Below the pieces are notes generated by a model. It was given only the letters and a program-made list of their open reading frames with translations, ran no database searches and was not told the origin of the DNA. Source: Nitrospiraceae bacterium (GTDB lineage Bacteria; Nitrospirota; Thermodesulfovibrionia; UBA6902). From it: 64,000 nt of DNA. The DNA lies in NCBI GenBank assembly GCA_020356065.1, contig CP070632.1:556390-620389 (forward strand), given 5' to 3'. The first letter of the stretch is position 1; the number at the start of each line of letters is the position of its first letter. Shown piece by piece: positions 1 to 7,917 of the stretch. A program made the position numbers and the translations under genes.

Positions 1-908
1 TTAATCAGTCCGGAACAGCCACAAGCGGTCTGGGTGATATTAACCTGTCATCACTAAACAGCGCACCCACAGCAACCACAGATATAACAATTGCCGCGAA
101 CCTTGACTCACGAGAATCAATACCGGTTGCAGCTTTTGATGTGAATGATCCAAATAATACATCTAATTTTTCAAGTTCAATTACGATATATGACTCACTG
201 GGTAACAGTCATGTCGTTGACATATATTTCAGAAAGTCTGTTGAGTTACCTACAGGAAATACCTGGCAATGGTATACTGTCGTAGGATCAACAGACACAT
301 TCAGTGGAAATACAGAAGTCCAGGCCAACGGCACCATCACTTTTAACAACAACGGATACCTGGATTCAGAAAGTCCCGTAACATTTCCAGGCGGTGGTTT
401 TAACTTCACCGGAGGGGCCGCTGCTAATCAGACAATTGCATTTGATTTCGGCACCTCAATAACAACCGATGGAGGTGCAGGACAGGACGGTACTGTTCAG
501 TATGGCAGTCAGTCAGCGACGATGTTCCAGAATCAGGATGGATATTCCTCAGGGGCATTAAAGAACATCGTCATAGACCAGGACGGTACCATGACAGGCA
601 TCTTCACAAACGGCCAGACCAGGGGTGTAGCACAGGTTGCACTGGCCAAGTTCCTGGCTCCCCATGCACTTACAAAAATGGGAAGAAACCTTTTTGCTGA
701 ATCAACCAATTCAGGACAGCCGCTTATCAGCATACCGGGTACCTCTGGTACAGGAACGGTGCTTTCCAATACATTGGAGCAGAGTAATGTTGACCTTGCC
801 GAAGAGTTTGTTAAACTCATTCTTCACCAGAGGGGATTTCAGGCCAATTCGAGGATGATCTCAACTTCTGATGAGCTTATGATGGAGCTGGTTAACCTGA
901 AACGGTAA
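1..908 (+). CDS. flgE: Flagellar hook protein FlgE, C-terminal part
   Basis: The gene is cut by the window's left edge; the reading frame is open from base 3 and 301 residues are visible. FlgE polymerises into the hook, the universal joint between rod and filament. The visible part has the middle-domain pattern of hook proteins (SSSITIYDSLGNSHVVDIYF, a DQDGTMTGIFTNGQ stretch, then VALAKFLAPHALTKMGRNLF). It ends with the conserved C-terminal helix found in FlgE, FlgF and FlgG (SNVDLAEEFVKLILHQRGFQ through MMELVNLKR). A GTG inside the frame at 141 is not the true start, because hook-like sequence continues upstream of it. A terminator hairpin follows. The genes expected upstream (fliK, flgD, fliE-J) lie outside the window. 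Confidence 0.93.
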   Translation, partial: NQSGTATSGLGDINLSSLNSAPTATTDITIAANLDSRESIPVAAFDVNDPNNTSNFSSSITIYDSLGNSHVVDIYFRKSVELPTGNTWQWYTVVGSTDTFSGNTEVQANGTITFNNNGYLDSESPVTFPGGGFNFTGGAAANQTIAFDFGTSITTDGGAGQDGTVQYGSQSATMFQNQDGYSSGALKNIVIDQDGTMTGIFTNGQTRGVAQVALAKFLAPHALTKMGRNLFAESTNSGQPLISIPGTSGTGTVLSNTLEQSNVDLAEEFVKLILHQRGFQANSRMISTSDELMMELVNLKR

Positions 909-926
909 GACAAAAAGATAGTGATC

Positions 927-949
927 AGTAGTCAGTAGTGAGGGAACAT
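927..949. repeat. Short dispersed repeat, copy 1
   Basis: A 23-base AGTAGTCAGTAGT-type sequence lies directly after flgE. A second copy, 21 of 23 bases identical, is at 24384-24406 before flgI. Both lie in short intergenic gaps of the flagellar cluster. Function is unknown. Confidence 0.6.
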
Positions 950-996
950 AAAAGCAGGACAAGATCTGAATCCTGTCCTGCTTTTATTATTTTTTA
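950..996 (+). terminator. Intrinsic terminator after flgE
   Basis: An 11-bp stem (AAAAGCAGGAC paired with GTCCTGCTTTT) with a 14-base loop is followed on the plus strand by a T-rich run. It ends the flgE transcript before the convergent two-CW gene. Confidence 0.8.
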
Positions 997-1008
997 AAAT
1001 ATTGCGTG

Positions 1009-1320
1009 CTATTTGGAAGACCTTTGATAAACCTGTCCGGGTTTTAATAATACAAAACTATCAATGCCCTCTTCTGATTTAATGTTTTTAAACACTTCGC
1101 AGGACATACATGAAACGGATTTCTGAGCAAAATCTCCCTGGACTTTGCCTCCGCAGAAAGTGCCAGCAATTGCCCAGCATATACGACCGCCGTTCTTGCC
1201 GTCGTTTACTCCATCTACCGTTGCATCTGTTGCAGCTGGGCAGATACCAAGGTCACCGGTTTTATCTCCCCCGGGCTCCCTGCTGCATTTTTTTATTTCC
1301 CAGCAATTTAACTTAGACAT
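1009..1320 (-). CDS. Small Cys-rich two-CW domain protein
   Basis: This 103-residue protein carries the pattern of the small two-CW domain: NCWEIKKC near the start, a GVNDGKNGGRICWAIAGTFC core, GGKVQGDF, and a C-x2-C pair near residue 75. The regularly placed cysteines suggest metal binding or a redox role. As established knowledge, this domain also occurs fused to sensory proteins. Two ATGs are possible (1326 and 1320). The second is preferred because the AAAGGAG ribosome site is only one base from the first ATG but seven from the second. A sigma-28-type promoter lies upstream (1399-1426), and the gene follows cheB on the same strand, so a role in motility or taxis signalling is inferred. 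Molecular function is unknown. Confidence 0.75.
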   Translation of the reverse strand: MSKLNCWEIKKCSREPGGDKTGDLGICPAATDATVDGVNDGKNGGRICWAIAGTFCGGKVQGDFAQKSVSCMSCEVFKNIKSEEGIDSFVLLKPGQVYQRSSK

Positions 1321-1398
1321 TGTCATGCTCCTTTCTCAATCAGTACATATTAAGGTTATGCGATATTACCGATAAGAAATATCTTTTTATGTACTTTT

Positions 1399-1426
1399 CT
1401 ATCGGAGCGTTTTTCAGAAACCTTTA
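1399..1426 (-). promoter_or_regulatory. Sigma-28-type promoter for the two-CW gene
   Basis: On the minus strand this reads TAAAGGTT, 12 bases, TCCGATAG, close to the flagellar sigma-28 consensus TAAAGTTT-N11-GCCGATAA. The one-base-longer spacer is also seen before the che operon, the GGEEF gene and motA here. The start codon lies about 80 bases downstream. Confidence 0.6.
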
Positions 1427-1478
1427 GATTGAGATTTTTCAAATATATCAAATACTCAAATGACGTTAAGAATTCGAC

Positions 1479-2519
1479 TTATACGGCATTGACAATTTCA
1501 CCAGCTATTTCGTCCAGTTTCACAATTTTATCAGCGACGCCTGCTTCAACAACGGATTTTGGCATCCCATAGACAACACAGCTTTCTTCGCTTTCAGCAA
1601 TTGTCCTTCCGCCCTTGTTTTTAATTTCTTTCATCCCCTGAGTGCCGTCATTGCCCAGGCCGGTGAGTATGACGCCGAGCACCTTTCCCGAAAAGGATTC
1701 GGTGACTGAAAGCATCAGGTGATCTGCCGAGGGCTTGTATATATATTTACTGGTATTCTGTGACAGAGCAATGGCAGACTTCGTTAATTTAATTCGCCTT
1801 ACTCCCATATGGCCTCCACCCGGCGCAATATATACGGTTCCTTTTTCAATTGGTTCACCGTCTTCAGCTTCTTTTACATATACCGCACTTATCTGGTTCA
1901 ATCGTTCTGCGAACGGGCCTGTAAAAGAAGGCGGCATATGCTGAGCGATCAGTATCGGAACAGGAAACTCTCTCGGAATATTCGAAATAATCGTTTGTAG
2001 TGCTTTCGGACCTCCTGTTGAAGAACCGATTGCCACAATCCCTGTCTTTCTGTGAGACGTATATTCAGATGGTTTCGGCATTTTAAGAGGCTGGATTAAT
2101 ACATTATTTTTATATTTAACAAGACCTTTGCTGCCAATATTTTTCAGTTTATCCAATAATACTTTCTTTATCTTGACAATATTAATTGACAGGTCTGAAA
2201 GATTTTTCGGTATGAAATCAACAGCGCCGAGATCCAGAGCATCAAGTGTTGCCTCTGCACCCTCTGTCGTTAATGAACTTACCATCAAAACGGGAACGGG
2301 GTTTTTAGACATTATATGTTTAAGGGCTTCGATCCCGTCCATTCTCGGCATTTCTACATCCATAGTAACGATATCGGGCTGCAAAGAGGCGACCTTGTCA
2401 ATTGCCTCGATACCGTCTCTTGCAATGCCTATTACCTCAAGATCAGGATCTGAAGCAATCATGCTGGAGAGAGTGTTTCGCATAAATGCTGAATCATCGA
2501 CAATTAATACTTTAACCAT
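1479..2519 (-). CDS. cheB: Chemotaxis protein-glutamate methylesterase CheB
   Basis: CheB removes methyl groups from (and deamidates) chemoreceptors during adaptation; phosphorylation of its receiver domain activates it. The 346 residues show both parts. The receiver spans about 1-120, with acidic D8/D9, phospho-acceptor D54 in TMDVEMPRMDG and K105. A linker follows, then the esterase domain from about 158. By alignment the catalytic triad is S167 (GSSTGGP), H194 (QHMPPSFTGPF) and D291 (GLGNDG). Length is normal. It is the last gene of the chemotaxis operon, 65 bases after cheW. No chemoreceptor gene is present in this window, so its substrates are encoded elsewhere. Confidence 0.96.
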   Translation of the reverse strand: MVKVLIVDDSAFMRNTLSSMIASDPDLEVIGIARDGIEAIDKVASLQPDIVTMDVEMPRMDGIEALKHIMSKNPVPVLMVSSLTTEGAEATLDALDLGAVDFIPKNLSDLSINIVKIKKVLLDKLKNIGSKGLVKYKNNVLIQPLKMPKPSEYTSHRKTGIVAIGSSTGGPKALQTIISNIPREFPVPILIAQHMPPSFTGPFAERLNQISAVYVKEAEDGEPIEKGTVYIAPGGGHMGVRRIKLTKSAIALSQNTSKYIYKPSADHLMLSVTESFSGKVLGVILTGLGNDGTQGMKEIKNKGGRTIAESEESCVVYGMPKSVVEAGVADKIVKLDEIAGEIVNAV

Positions 2520-2584
2520 CTATATTCCGTATTATGTATAAAGATGTATCATGACTGAACACTGATTTAATGCCTCAAGATTAA

Positions 2585-3040
2585 TTATGATGCATCTTCA
2601 TTCCCAAGCAGCCTGTCAATATCTAGCAGAATAATAAGTCTCCCCTCCAGTTTGGCTATCCCTCTGATAAATTGACTGTTCTGCTCTGCAGACATCGGAG
2701 GAGCAGGCTCAATGAAGGATGCAGGAATTCGTAAAACCTCAGATACCGAATCAACTATCAGACCGTTCGTGATATTCTGTATTTCCATGATTATAATTCT
2801 TGAACTGTCATCTGCTGTCTTTTCTTCAAAACTGAATTTCTTTCTCAGATTAATAATTGGTATGACTTTACCCCTGAGATTGACAACACCTTCAACATAA
2901 TCTTCTGAATTAGGCACTTTTGTTATTTCTGTTATCCGGTTTATTTCCTGAACACTCAGTATGTCTACAGCATATTCCTCATTATTGAGATTGAATGTGA
3001 CAAATTGTAAAATATCTTCTCCAACTGTTGCTGTTTCCAT
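2585..3040 (-). CDS. cheW: Chemotaxis coupling protein CheW
   Basis: This 151-residue protein is a single CheW domain, the adaptor that docks CheA to chemoreceptors at the cell pole. Typical CheW features are visible: QFVTFNLNNEEYAVDILSVQ near the start, the VPNSEDYVEGVVNLRGKVIPI core (residues about 42-62) and the closing LIILLDIDRLL. It lies between the CheW-CheZ fusion (50-base gap) and cheB (65-base gap). A second CheW domain exists in the fusion next door and a third at the end of CheA. The cell therefore has two separate CheW-bearing adaptors. Confidence 0.95.
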   Translation of the reverse strand: METATVGEDILQFVTFNLNNEEYAVDILSVQEINRITEITKVPNSEDYVEGVVNLRGKVIPIINLRKKFSFEEKTADDSSRIIIMEIQNITNGLIVDSVSEVLRIPASFIEPAPPMSAEQNSQFIRGIAKLEGRLIILLDIDRLLGNEDAS

Positions 3041-3090
3041 GCTACACCTCCGTCATTACTGATTAAATTTATATCTAATAAAACGTATCA

Positions 3091-4329
3091 TTAGAATCCA
3101 AAATCATTAAGGAGAGCCTCCACATCAGACTGAGAGACTTTTTCAAGAGGTTCTTCACTTGGCCACTCATTTTCAACTTCCTTAACTTCCTTATTATTCT
3201 CCAAGTCAGCATTCTCTACGCGTAAAGGCATACCATGATTGCTTATGAGACCGACCAATTCCACTTCCACTGTATTAACAAGGGAAATGACCTTCTTGAT
3301 AGTCTGTCCGGTTATGTCCTGAAACTGCTGAGCCGTAAGAATATCGGTCATGTCATTATCCATAGCCTCTTTGAATGTTTTCAGGTAATGTAAAGACTCC
3401 TCAGGACCGGACAGCTTTCCAATATGCTTTGAAAAATCATCAGATTCATCAAAGTATCTTTCAACAATGGCCATGGTTTTGTTGGCAGCATCTTCTGTCC
3501 TGTTCATGACGAACTGTAACTTGTCTACTGCATTTGGTACGCTTTCGTTCGTGATTTTGCACAATCCTGAATCAATCGACATCTTGAAATCATTTATGGA
3601 GTCATGTAACTTTCTTGTGATCATGCCAACTTCCCTAAACAGATCACTGTCAGTGTCTATGACGAGTTCATTAATTACAGCTTCGACCTTACCGTAGTCC
3701 TGGTTTGCCATTGCATCCAGGAGTTTAACCATTTTATTGAACACGATATGCTTTGGATCATCACTTTCAAATTTATTGTCAAGGTAATCTTTCGCATCAT
3801 GCAGCTCTTTCACAGTAATGGTGCCTCCTATTGTTTCAATTTCTCTGATAACCTCTACATTTTTACCATCTCCCATATCCGTTACCTTGACGGCGACCTC
3901 TTCCAGCAGGCTGATGTCATGAAGGGGAAGCAGCTTACGAGTATCAAGCAGCACGATAAGTTTGTCCTCCAGTTTTGCAACGCCTTCGATATGATCAATC
4001 TTGCCGCTAAAAAAACCGTCAGGAGGATCAATTCTGGAAGGATCTACATTAACGACGCCGGTTATACCGTCTACAACTATACCAAAGGTTATTTTTCCTG
4101 TTGCTATAACTATAACAGTACTTCCCGAGCAGTCGGCAGTGCAGTTATCAAGAAGACATTTAAGGTTGAGAATGGGAATGATAGAACCTCTCAAATTGGT
4201 AACACCATCAATATATTTGGGCAAATGAGGTAGCCCGGTCACGGAAGGCGCTTTAATTATTTCCCGGACTTTTAGAATAGGGATCATATATTCACTTGAG
4301 CCATTCCTGAATCCGATATACTGTTCCAT
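3091..4329 (-). CDS. CheW-CheZ fusion: coupling domain plus CheY-P phosphatase
   Basis: The 412 residues contain two chemotaxis modules. Residues about 1-135 are a CheW domain (GFRNGSSEYMIPILKVREII, LPKYIDGVTNLRGSIIPILN, LIVLLDTRKLL). From about 215 the sequence follows CheZ: DLFREVGMITRKLHDSIND, then VDKLQFVMNRTEDAANKTM, then the catalytic helix AQQFQDITGQTIKK with D338 and Q342 matching E. coli D143 and Q147. The last residues, VEALLNDFGF, match the CheZ C-terminal CheY-docking peptide (VDDLLDSLGF). Seen: both modules in one frame with no stop. Known: CheZ dephosphorylates CheY-P. Inferred: the CheW part tethers the phosphatase to the receptor-kinase array. It sits 10 bases after cheA. Confidence 0.9.
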   Translation of the reverse strand: MEQYIGFRNGSSEYMIPILKVREIIKAPSVTGLPHLPKYIDGVTNLRGSIIPILNLKCLLDNCTADCSGSTVIVIATGKITFGIVVDGITGVVNVDPSRIDPPDGFFSGKIDHIEGVAKLEDKLIVLLDTRKLLPLHDISLLEEVAVKVTDMGDGKNVEVIREIETIGGTITVKELHDAKDYLDNKFESDDPKHIVFNKMVKLLDAMANQDYGKVEAVINELVIDTDSDLFREVGMITRKLHDSINDFKMSIDSGLCKITNESVPNAVDKLQFVMNRTEDAANKTMAIVERYFDESDDFSKHIGKLSGPEESLHYLKTFKEAMDNDMTDILTAQQFQDITGQTIKKVISLVNTVEVELVGLISNHGMPLRVENADLENNKEVKEVENEWPSEEPLEKVSQSDVEALLNDFGF

Positions 4330-4339
4330 ATGATACTCC

Positions 4340-6232
4340 TTAACTGTTTTTTGTTATTTCAACAAGGTTTCTTGAAATACCGGAAACGTCAAGAATAAAA
4401 ACCACTTTGCCGTCTCCTGTAATTGTAGCGCCGAGGACAAATGAGGATGAAGTGTCAATACCGTCAAGAGTTTTGATAACAACCTCTTCCTGCCCAAGGA
4501 GTTTGTCTACCGCAATACAGTATTTTCTGTCTCCCATAGAAATGACAATAATATACTTATGGTCTGCCTTGTTCGCACCATTGCCTCCTGTATGAAGGAG
4601 ATCATTTAGTTCAAAAAGCGGACACACCTTATCTCGTATGACGATCACATTCTGCCCTGAAACATTTTCAATTTCCTCAGCTGATACCTTCAATGTTTCT
4701 TCAATTGGGGACAGTGGAATGGCGTATTTTGCATTGGAAGCCTCTACCATTAATGCGTGGATTATTGCTAATGTCAAAGGAATACAGATCCTGAACGTTG
4801 ATCCAACATCTTTTTCTGTCGAAATTTCAACATAACCATTTAACATGGAAATATTATTTTTAACCACGTCCATGCCCACGCCACGTCCACTGAGTTCCGT
4901 AGCCACTTCTTTTGTTGAAAATCCTGCCATGAAAATCAGCTCAGTAGCAGCTTTATCAGTCATCTTCGCTGCTTCATCCCTCGTGATAAGACCCTTATCA
5001 ATCGCCTTTTTCTTCAGCTTGCTTATATCCATTCCCTTGCCATCATCAGTTATTTCTATTACTACCTGAGTTCCTTTTTGAAATATGTCTATCTTGACCC
5101 TGCCTTTTGACGGTTTGCCTTTTGCCACTCTTTCTTCAGTGGATTCAAGGCCGTGGTCAATAGAATTTCTGAGGATGTGTGTTAATGGATCACCTATATG
5201 TTCAATAACCGTTTTATCAACTTCTGTTCCTTCGCCGGTAATTATTAATTCCACATCCTTATTAAGGCTGGCTGACATGTCTCGAACAAATCTGGGAAAT
5301 TTGCCAAGGACTTTTTTAATTGGCTGCATTCTGATTCTCATGACCGCGAGTTGCATGTCTGAAGTTACACGATCAAGGAACGACACTGTTTCAGTTAATG
5401 ATTCCGACTGGGGATCATTATTATACTTCTGGTCAAAATAATGAGAAAGATTTAACAGGCGGTTCCTTACAAGTACAACTTCTCCGGCGAGATCCATTAC
5501 CTTGTCGATTCTCTCCACATCTACGCGGAGGTTTTGAGCAGATTTATCTTTTAGTTTCAGACCATGGTCCTTCGGCGGGATCGCAGGGTTTTTGATCTCA
5601 TCTGTATCGTTCAGTGCCAGAGCCTCTTCTTTGAGAGATTCCGCATCCGGCAGATGTTTTATCACTTCCGGAGCATCAGGTAAACGTTCCGCCTGAACTG
5701 ACGCAGGTGCATCTGGTGCACGATCTGAAACTGCATCCATCTCAGGTGCAGGTGACAGCTTAGAGAAAACAGTTTCTTCCTGTTGTTGAGCAGATGTCTG
5801 ATTATGACTGTCAACTTTGACAGTAATTTCACCCTGACCGCCAGTGGCACGTGACAGGGCTGATCCAAGTTCTTTGACCAGGGGAGCAACATCTTCTTCA
5901 ATACCGTCCTTTTCCTTGATATGATCAAGGAGCAGCCTCAGCATATCTATGGACTTGAGGATTACATCCATTAGCTCCCGGGAAAGAGATATTTCGCCGT
6001 CACGGAGTTTCTTCATGATGTTCTCTGATGAATGAGCAACATCAACAACTAACTGATAACCAAGAAATCCTGCGGCACCCTTGATCGTGTGCATAGATCT
6101 GAAGATATCATTGATGAGGTCCCTGTCTTCGCCTTTTTGTTCGAGTTCAACAAATAACGGCTCTATTCTGTCAAGTGACTCTTCTGCCTCGGTAATAAAC
6201 TCGGATATAATTTCTTCCATTTCATCGGTCAT
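4340..6232 (-). CDS. cheA: Chemotaxis histidine kinase CheA
   Basis: CheA autophosphorylates at the receptor array and passes phosphate to CheY and CheB. The 630 residues show the standard order. An Hpt domain (1-105) has the phospho-site H48 in RSMHTIKGAAGFLGY. A variable Ala/Pro-rich linker (about 130-230) follows, with no clear CheY-binding P2 domain. Next come a dimerisation segment (LRVDVERIDKVMDLAGEVVL), an ATPase domain with HILRNSIDHGLES, ITDDGKGMD and ELSGRGVGMDVVK, and a C-terminal CheW-like domain (from about 495). It is 20 bases after cheY and 10 before the CheW-CheZ fusion, so kinase and phosphatase are translated side by side. Confidence 0.97.
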   Translation of the reverse strand: MTDEMEEIISEFITEAEESLDRIEPLFVELEQKGEDRDLINDIFRSMHTIKGAAGFLGYQLVVDVAHSSENIMKKLRDGEISLSRELMDVILKSIDMLRLLLDHIKEKDGIEEDVAPLVKELGSALSRATGGQGEITVKVDSHNQTSAQQQEETVFSKLSPAPEMDAVSDRAPDAPASVQAERLPDAPEVIKHLPDAESLKEEALALNDTDEIKNPAIPPKDHGLKLKDKSAQNLRVDVERIDKVMDLAGEVVLVRNRLLNLSHYFDQKYNNDPQSESLTETVSFLDRVTSDMQLAVMRIRMQPIKKVLGKFPRFVRDMSASLNKDVELIITGEGTEVDKTVIEHIGDPLTHILRNSIDHGLESTEERVAKGKPSKGRVKIDIFQKGTQVVIEITDDGKGMDISKLKKKAIDKGLITRDEAAKMTDKAATELIFMAGFSTKEVATELSGRGVGMDVVKNNISMLNGYVEISTEKDVGSTFRICIPLTLAIIHALMVEASNAKYAIPLSPIEETLKVSAEEIENVSGQNVIVIRDKVCPLFELNDLLHTGGNGANKADHKYIIVISMGDRKYCIAVDKLLGQEEVVIKTLDGIDTSSSFVLGATITGDGKVVFILDVSGISRNLVEITKNS

Positions 6233-6252
6233 TGCATATCTCCATTATTAGA

Positions 6253-6660
6253 CTAAGAATTCACTTTCTGATCTAAAGCTATCTTATCAAAGATCTTGTC
6301 AAGCTTTTCTTTTAATATCTCTCCGGTAAAAGGCTTGACAACATAATTGTTCACGCCGGCCTGTATGGCGTTTATGACTTTTTCCTTCTCTGCCTCGGCC
6401 GTTACCATCAGGACAGGCATGTCCTTTAACTCAGCGTCCTGGCGGATGGCTTTAAGCATGTCTAGTCCATCCATATTGGGCATGTTCCAGTCACTTACGA
6501 CCAGACCAAATCCTCCATTTTGCAGCTTGCTAAGGGCCTGGGCCCCATCCTCTGCTTCCTCAATATTGGAATAGCCGATCTGTTTTAAGAGATTCTTTAC
6601 TATTCTTCTCATCGTTGAGAAGTCATCAACTACCAGTACTTTTATTGATACATCTAACAT
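6253..6660 (-). CDS. cheY: Chemotaxis response regulator CheY
   Basis: This 135-residue single receiver domain keeps all key E. coli CheY residues at the same numbers: D12/D13, phospho-acceptor D57 ([10 protein letters not shown]), T87, Y106 and K109. These are the phosphorylation pocket and the T/Y switch pair used to bind FliM. It is therefore the best candidate for the messenger that changes motor direction; FliM in this window has the matching CheY-binding N-terminus. It lies between the second CheY-like gene (3-base gap) and cheA (20-base gap). The neighbouring CheW-CheZ protein is its likely phosphatase. Confidence 0.96.
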   Translation of the reverse strand: MLDVSIKVLVVDDFSTMRRIVKNLLKQIGYSNIEEAEDGAQALSKLQNGGFGLVVSDWNMPNMDGLDMLKAIRQDAELKDMPVLMVTAEAEKEKVINAIQAGVNNYVVKPFTGEILKEKLDKIFDKIALDQKVNS

Positions 6661-6663
6661 CTG

Positions 6664-7044
6664 TTACCCTCCTTTGTTAAATATCTGCTTAACTATGGAT
6701 TTTATTTCACTGGCAATAGCATCACCGGTTACAGGTTTGGTCAAATAACCATTAGCACCACTCCTCAGAGCCTTTTCTTTCTCTATTTCGTCATTTTCTG
6801 TTGTTACCATTAATATCGGTAATTCAGAGTGCACCGGATCGGATCGTAACGTTTTGACAAGTTCCAATCCATCCATATAGGGCATATTGAGATCTGTCAT
6901 GACGAGGTTCACAGTATGCGTCCCGAGTTTTTCAACAGCATCAAGCCCGTTTTCGGCATAAACAACGGAATACCCTCGGGACCTCAGATAGTGGCCGAGA
7001 AGCTTCCTTGTTATGGAGCAGTCATCAACTATCAGTATCTTCAT
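6664..7044 (-). CDS. Second CheY-like single-domain response regulator
   Basis: This 126-residue receiver has D7/D8, phospho-acceptor D51 (MTDLNMPYMDG), the switch threonine in LMVTTEND and lysine in YLTKPV. It differs from the main CheY by having Leu at the switch tyrosine position (GANGYLTKPV), so it may not engage the motor in the same way. It could be a phosphate sink or serve the adaptation system. It is only 3 bases upstream of cheY and 48 bases after cheR, within the same operon. The receiver family is clear; which partner it serves is inference. Confidence 0.88.
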   Translation of the reverse strand: MKILIVDDCSITRKLLGHYLRSRGYSVVYAENGLDAVEKLGTHTVNLVMTDLNMPYMDGLELVKTLRSDPVHSELPILMVTTENDEIEKEKALRSGANGYLTKPVTGDAIASEIKSIVKQIFNKGG

Positions 7045-7092
7045 GACGATACCTCATATCGAATGTCTGAATGTATTAACTTTAATCGCATA

Positions 7093-7917
7093 TTAAACCT
7101 TCTGATACATGATCACTTTGTTTATAATGCTGGGTCTGAAAGCCCGGGTGATACTGTGGAGGCTTTCTGACGATCCTATAATTAAATACCCTCCCGGATT
7201 TAAACTGTTATATAAATTGGAAACGACCTTTTGCTTGGCTTTTGTATCAAAATATATGAGAACATTTCGACAGAAGATTACATCAAAGCCCCTTATCGAT
7301 CTCATGCTCTTCTCATCGATCAGATTTATCTTTCTGAAATGAACAGAGTTTTTTATGGTGGATTTGAGATTGAAGCTATCCCCTGCTGATACAAAGTATT
7401 TATTCAGATAAGAATCAGGAATATTTCTGACAGAGTAGGAATTGTAAACAGCCTTTTTTGCCGATGCGAGGACTGCCTCACTTATATCTGACGCATGAAT
7501 TTCAAAGTGCTGTGTTGTCAATCGTTGTTCCATGAGCATCATGGCGATGGTGTATGGCTCTTCGCCGGTCGAGCACGCAGCTGACCAGATTTTTAATTTG
7601 CTGGATCTATTATTGTTCTTCAGAAGCGGGGGGAGTACATGATCTATAAGAGTCGTGAGCTGCTGTTCCTCTCTGAAGAAAAATGTTTCATTGGTCGTGA
7701 TAGCATCAAATAACCTGGTGAGTTCATGCGCGTTTGAATTGAATTTCAAAACTTTCAGATAATCTTCAAAGCTATTCAAATTGTTATCAAGAAGTATCCT
7801 TGACAGTCTGTTTTCGATCAGATATTTTTTAGTGTCTGAAATATATATGCCGCTTTTGTCATATATGTAATCCCTGATATTCTTGAATGTCGTATCAGAG
7901 AGCAGTATATTCAGCAT
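7093..7917 (-). CDS. cheR: Chemoreceptor methyltransferase CheR
   Basis: CheR uses S-adenosylmethionine to methylate receptor glutamates and is the counterpart of CheB in adaptation. The 274 residues have the short helical N-terminal domain (1-75) and the catalytic domain. Visible motifs include TNETFFFREEQQ, the SAM-binding loop IWSAACSTGEEPYTIAMML, FDVIFCRNVLIYFD and the C-terminal PGGYLIIGSSESL. Length is normal and no TPR or receptor-tail pentapeptide-binding extension is fused. Its start overlaps the end of the upstream HEAT-repeat gene by 7 bases, which suggests translational coupling between the two. Confidence 0.96.
   Translation of the reverse strand: MLNILLSDTTFKNIRDYIYDKSGIYISDTKKYLIENRLSRILLDNNLNSFEDYLKVLKFNSNAHELTRLFDAITTNETFFFREEQQLTTLIDHVLPPLLKNNNRSSKLKIWSAACSTGEEPYTIAMMLMEQRLTTQHFEIHASDISEAVLASAKKAVYNSYSVRNIPDSYLNKYFVSAGDSFNLKSTIKNSVHFRKINLIDEKSMRSIRGFDVIFCRNVLIYFDTKAKQKVVSNLYNSLNPGGYLIIGSSESLHSITRAFRPSIINKVIMYQKV

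Noticed and set aside
2128..2541. 137-codon frame antisense to cheB
   Set aside because: CheB is unambiguous on the minus strand with all catalytic residues; the antisense frame is a by-product of its codon use.
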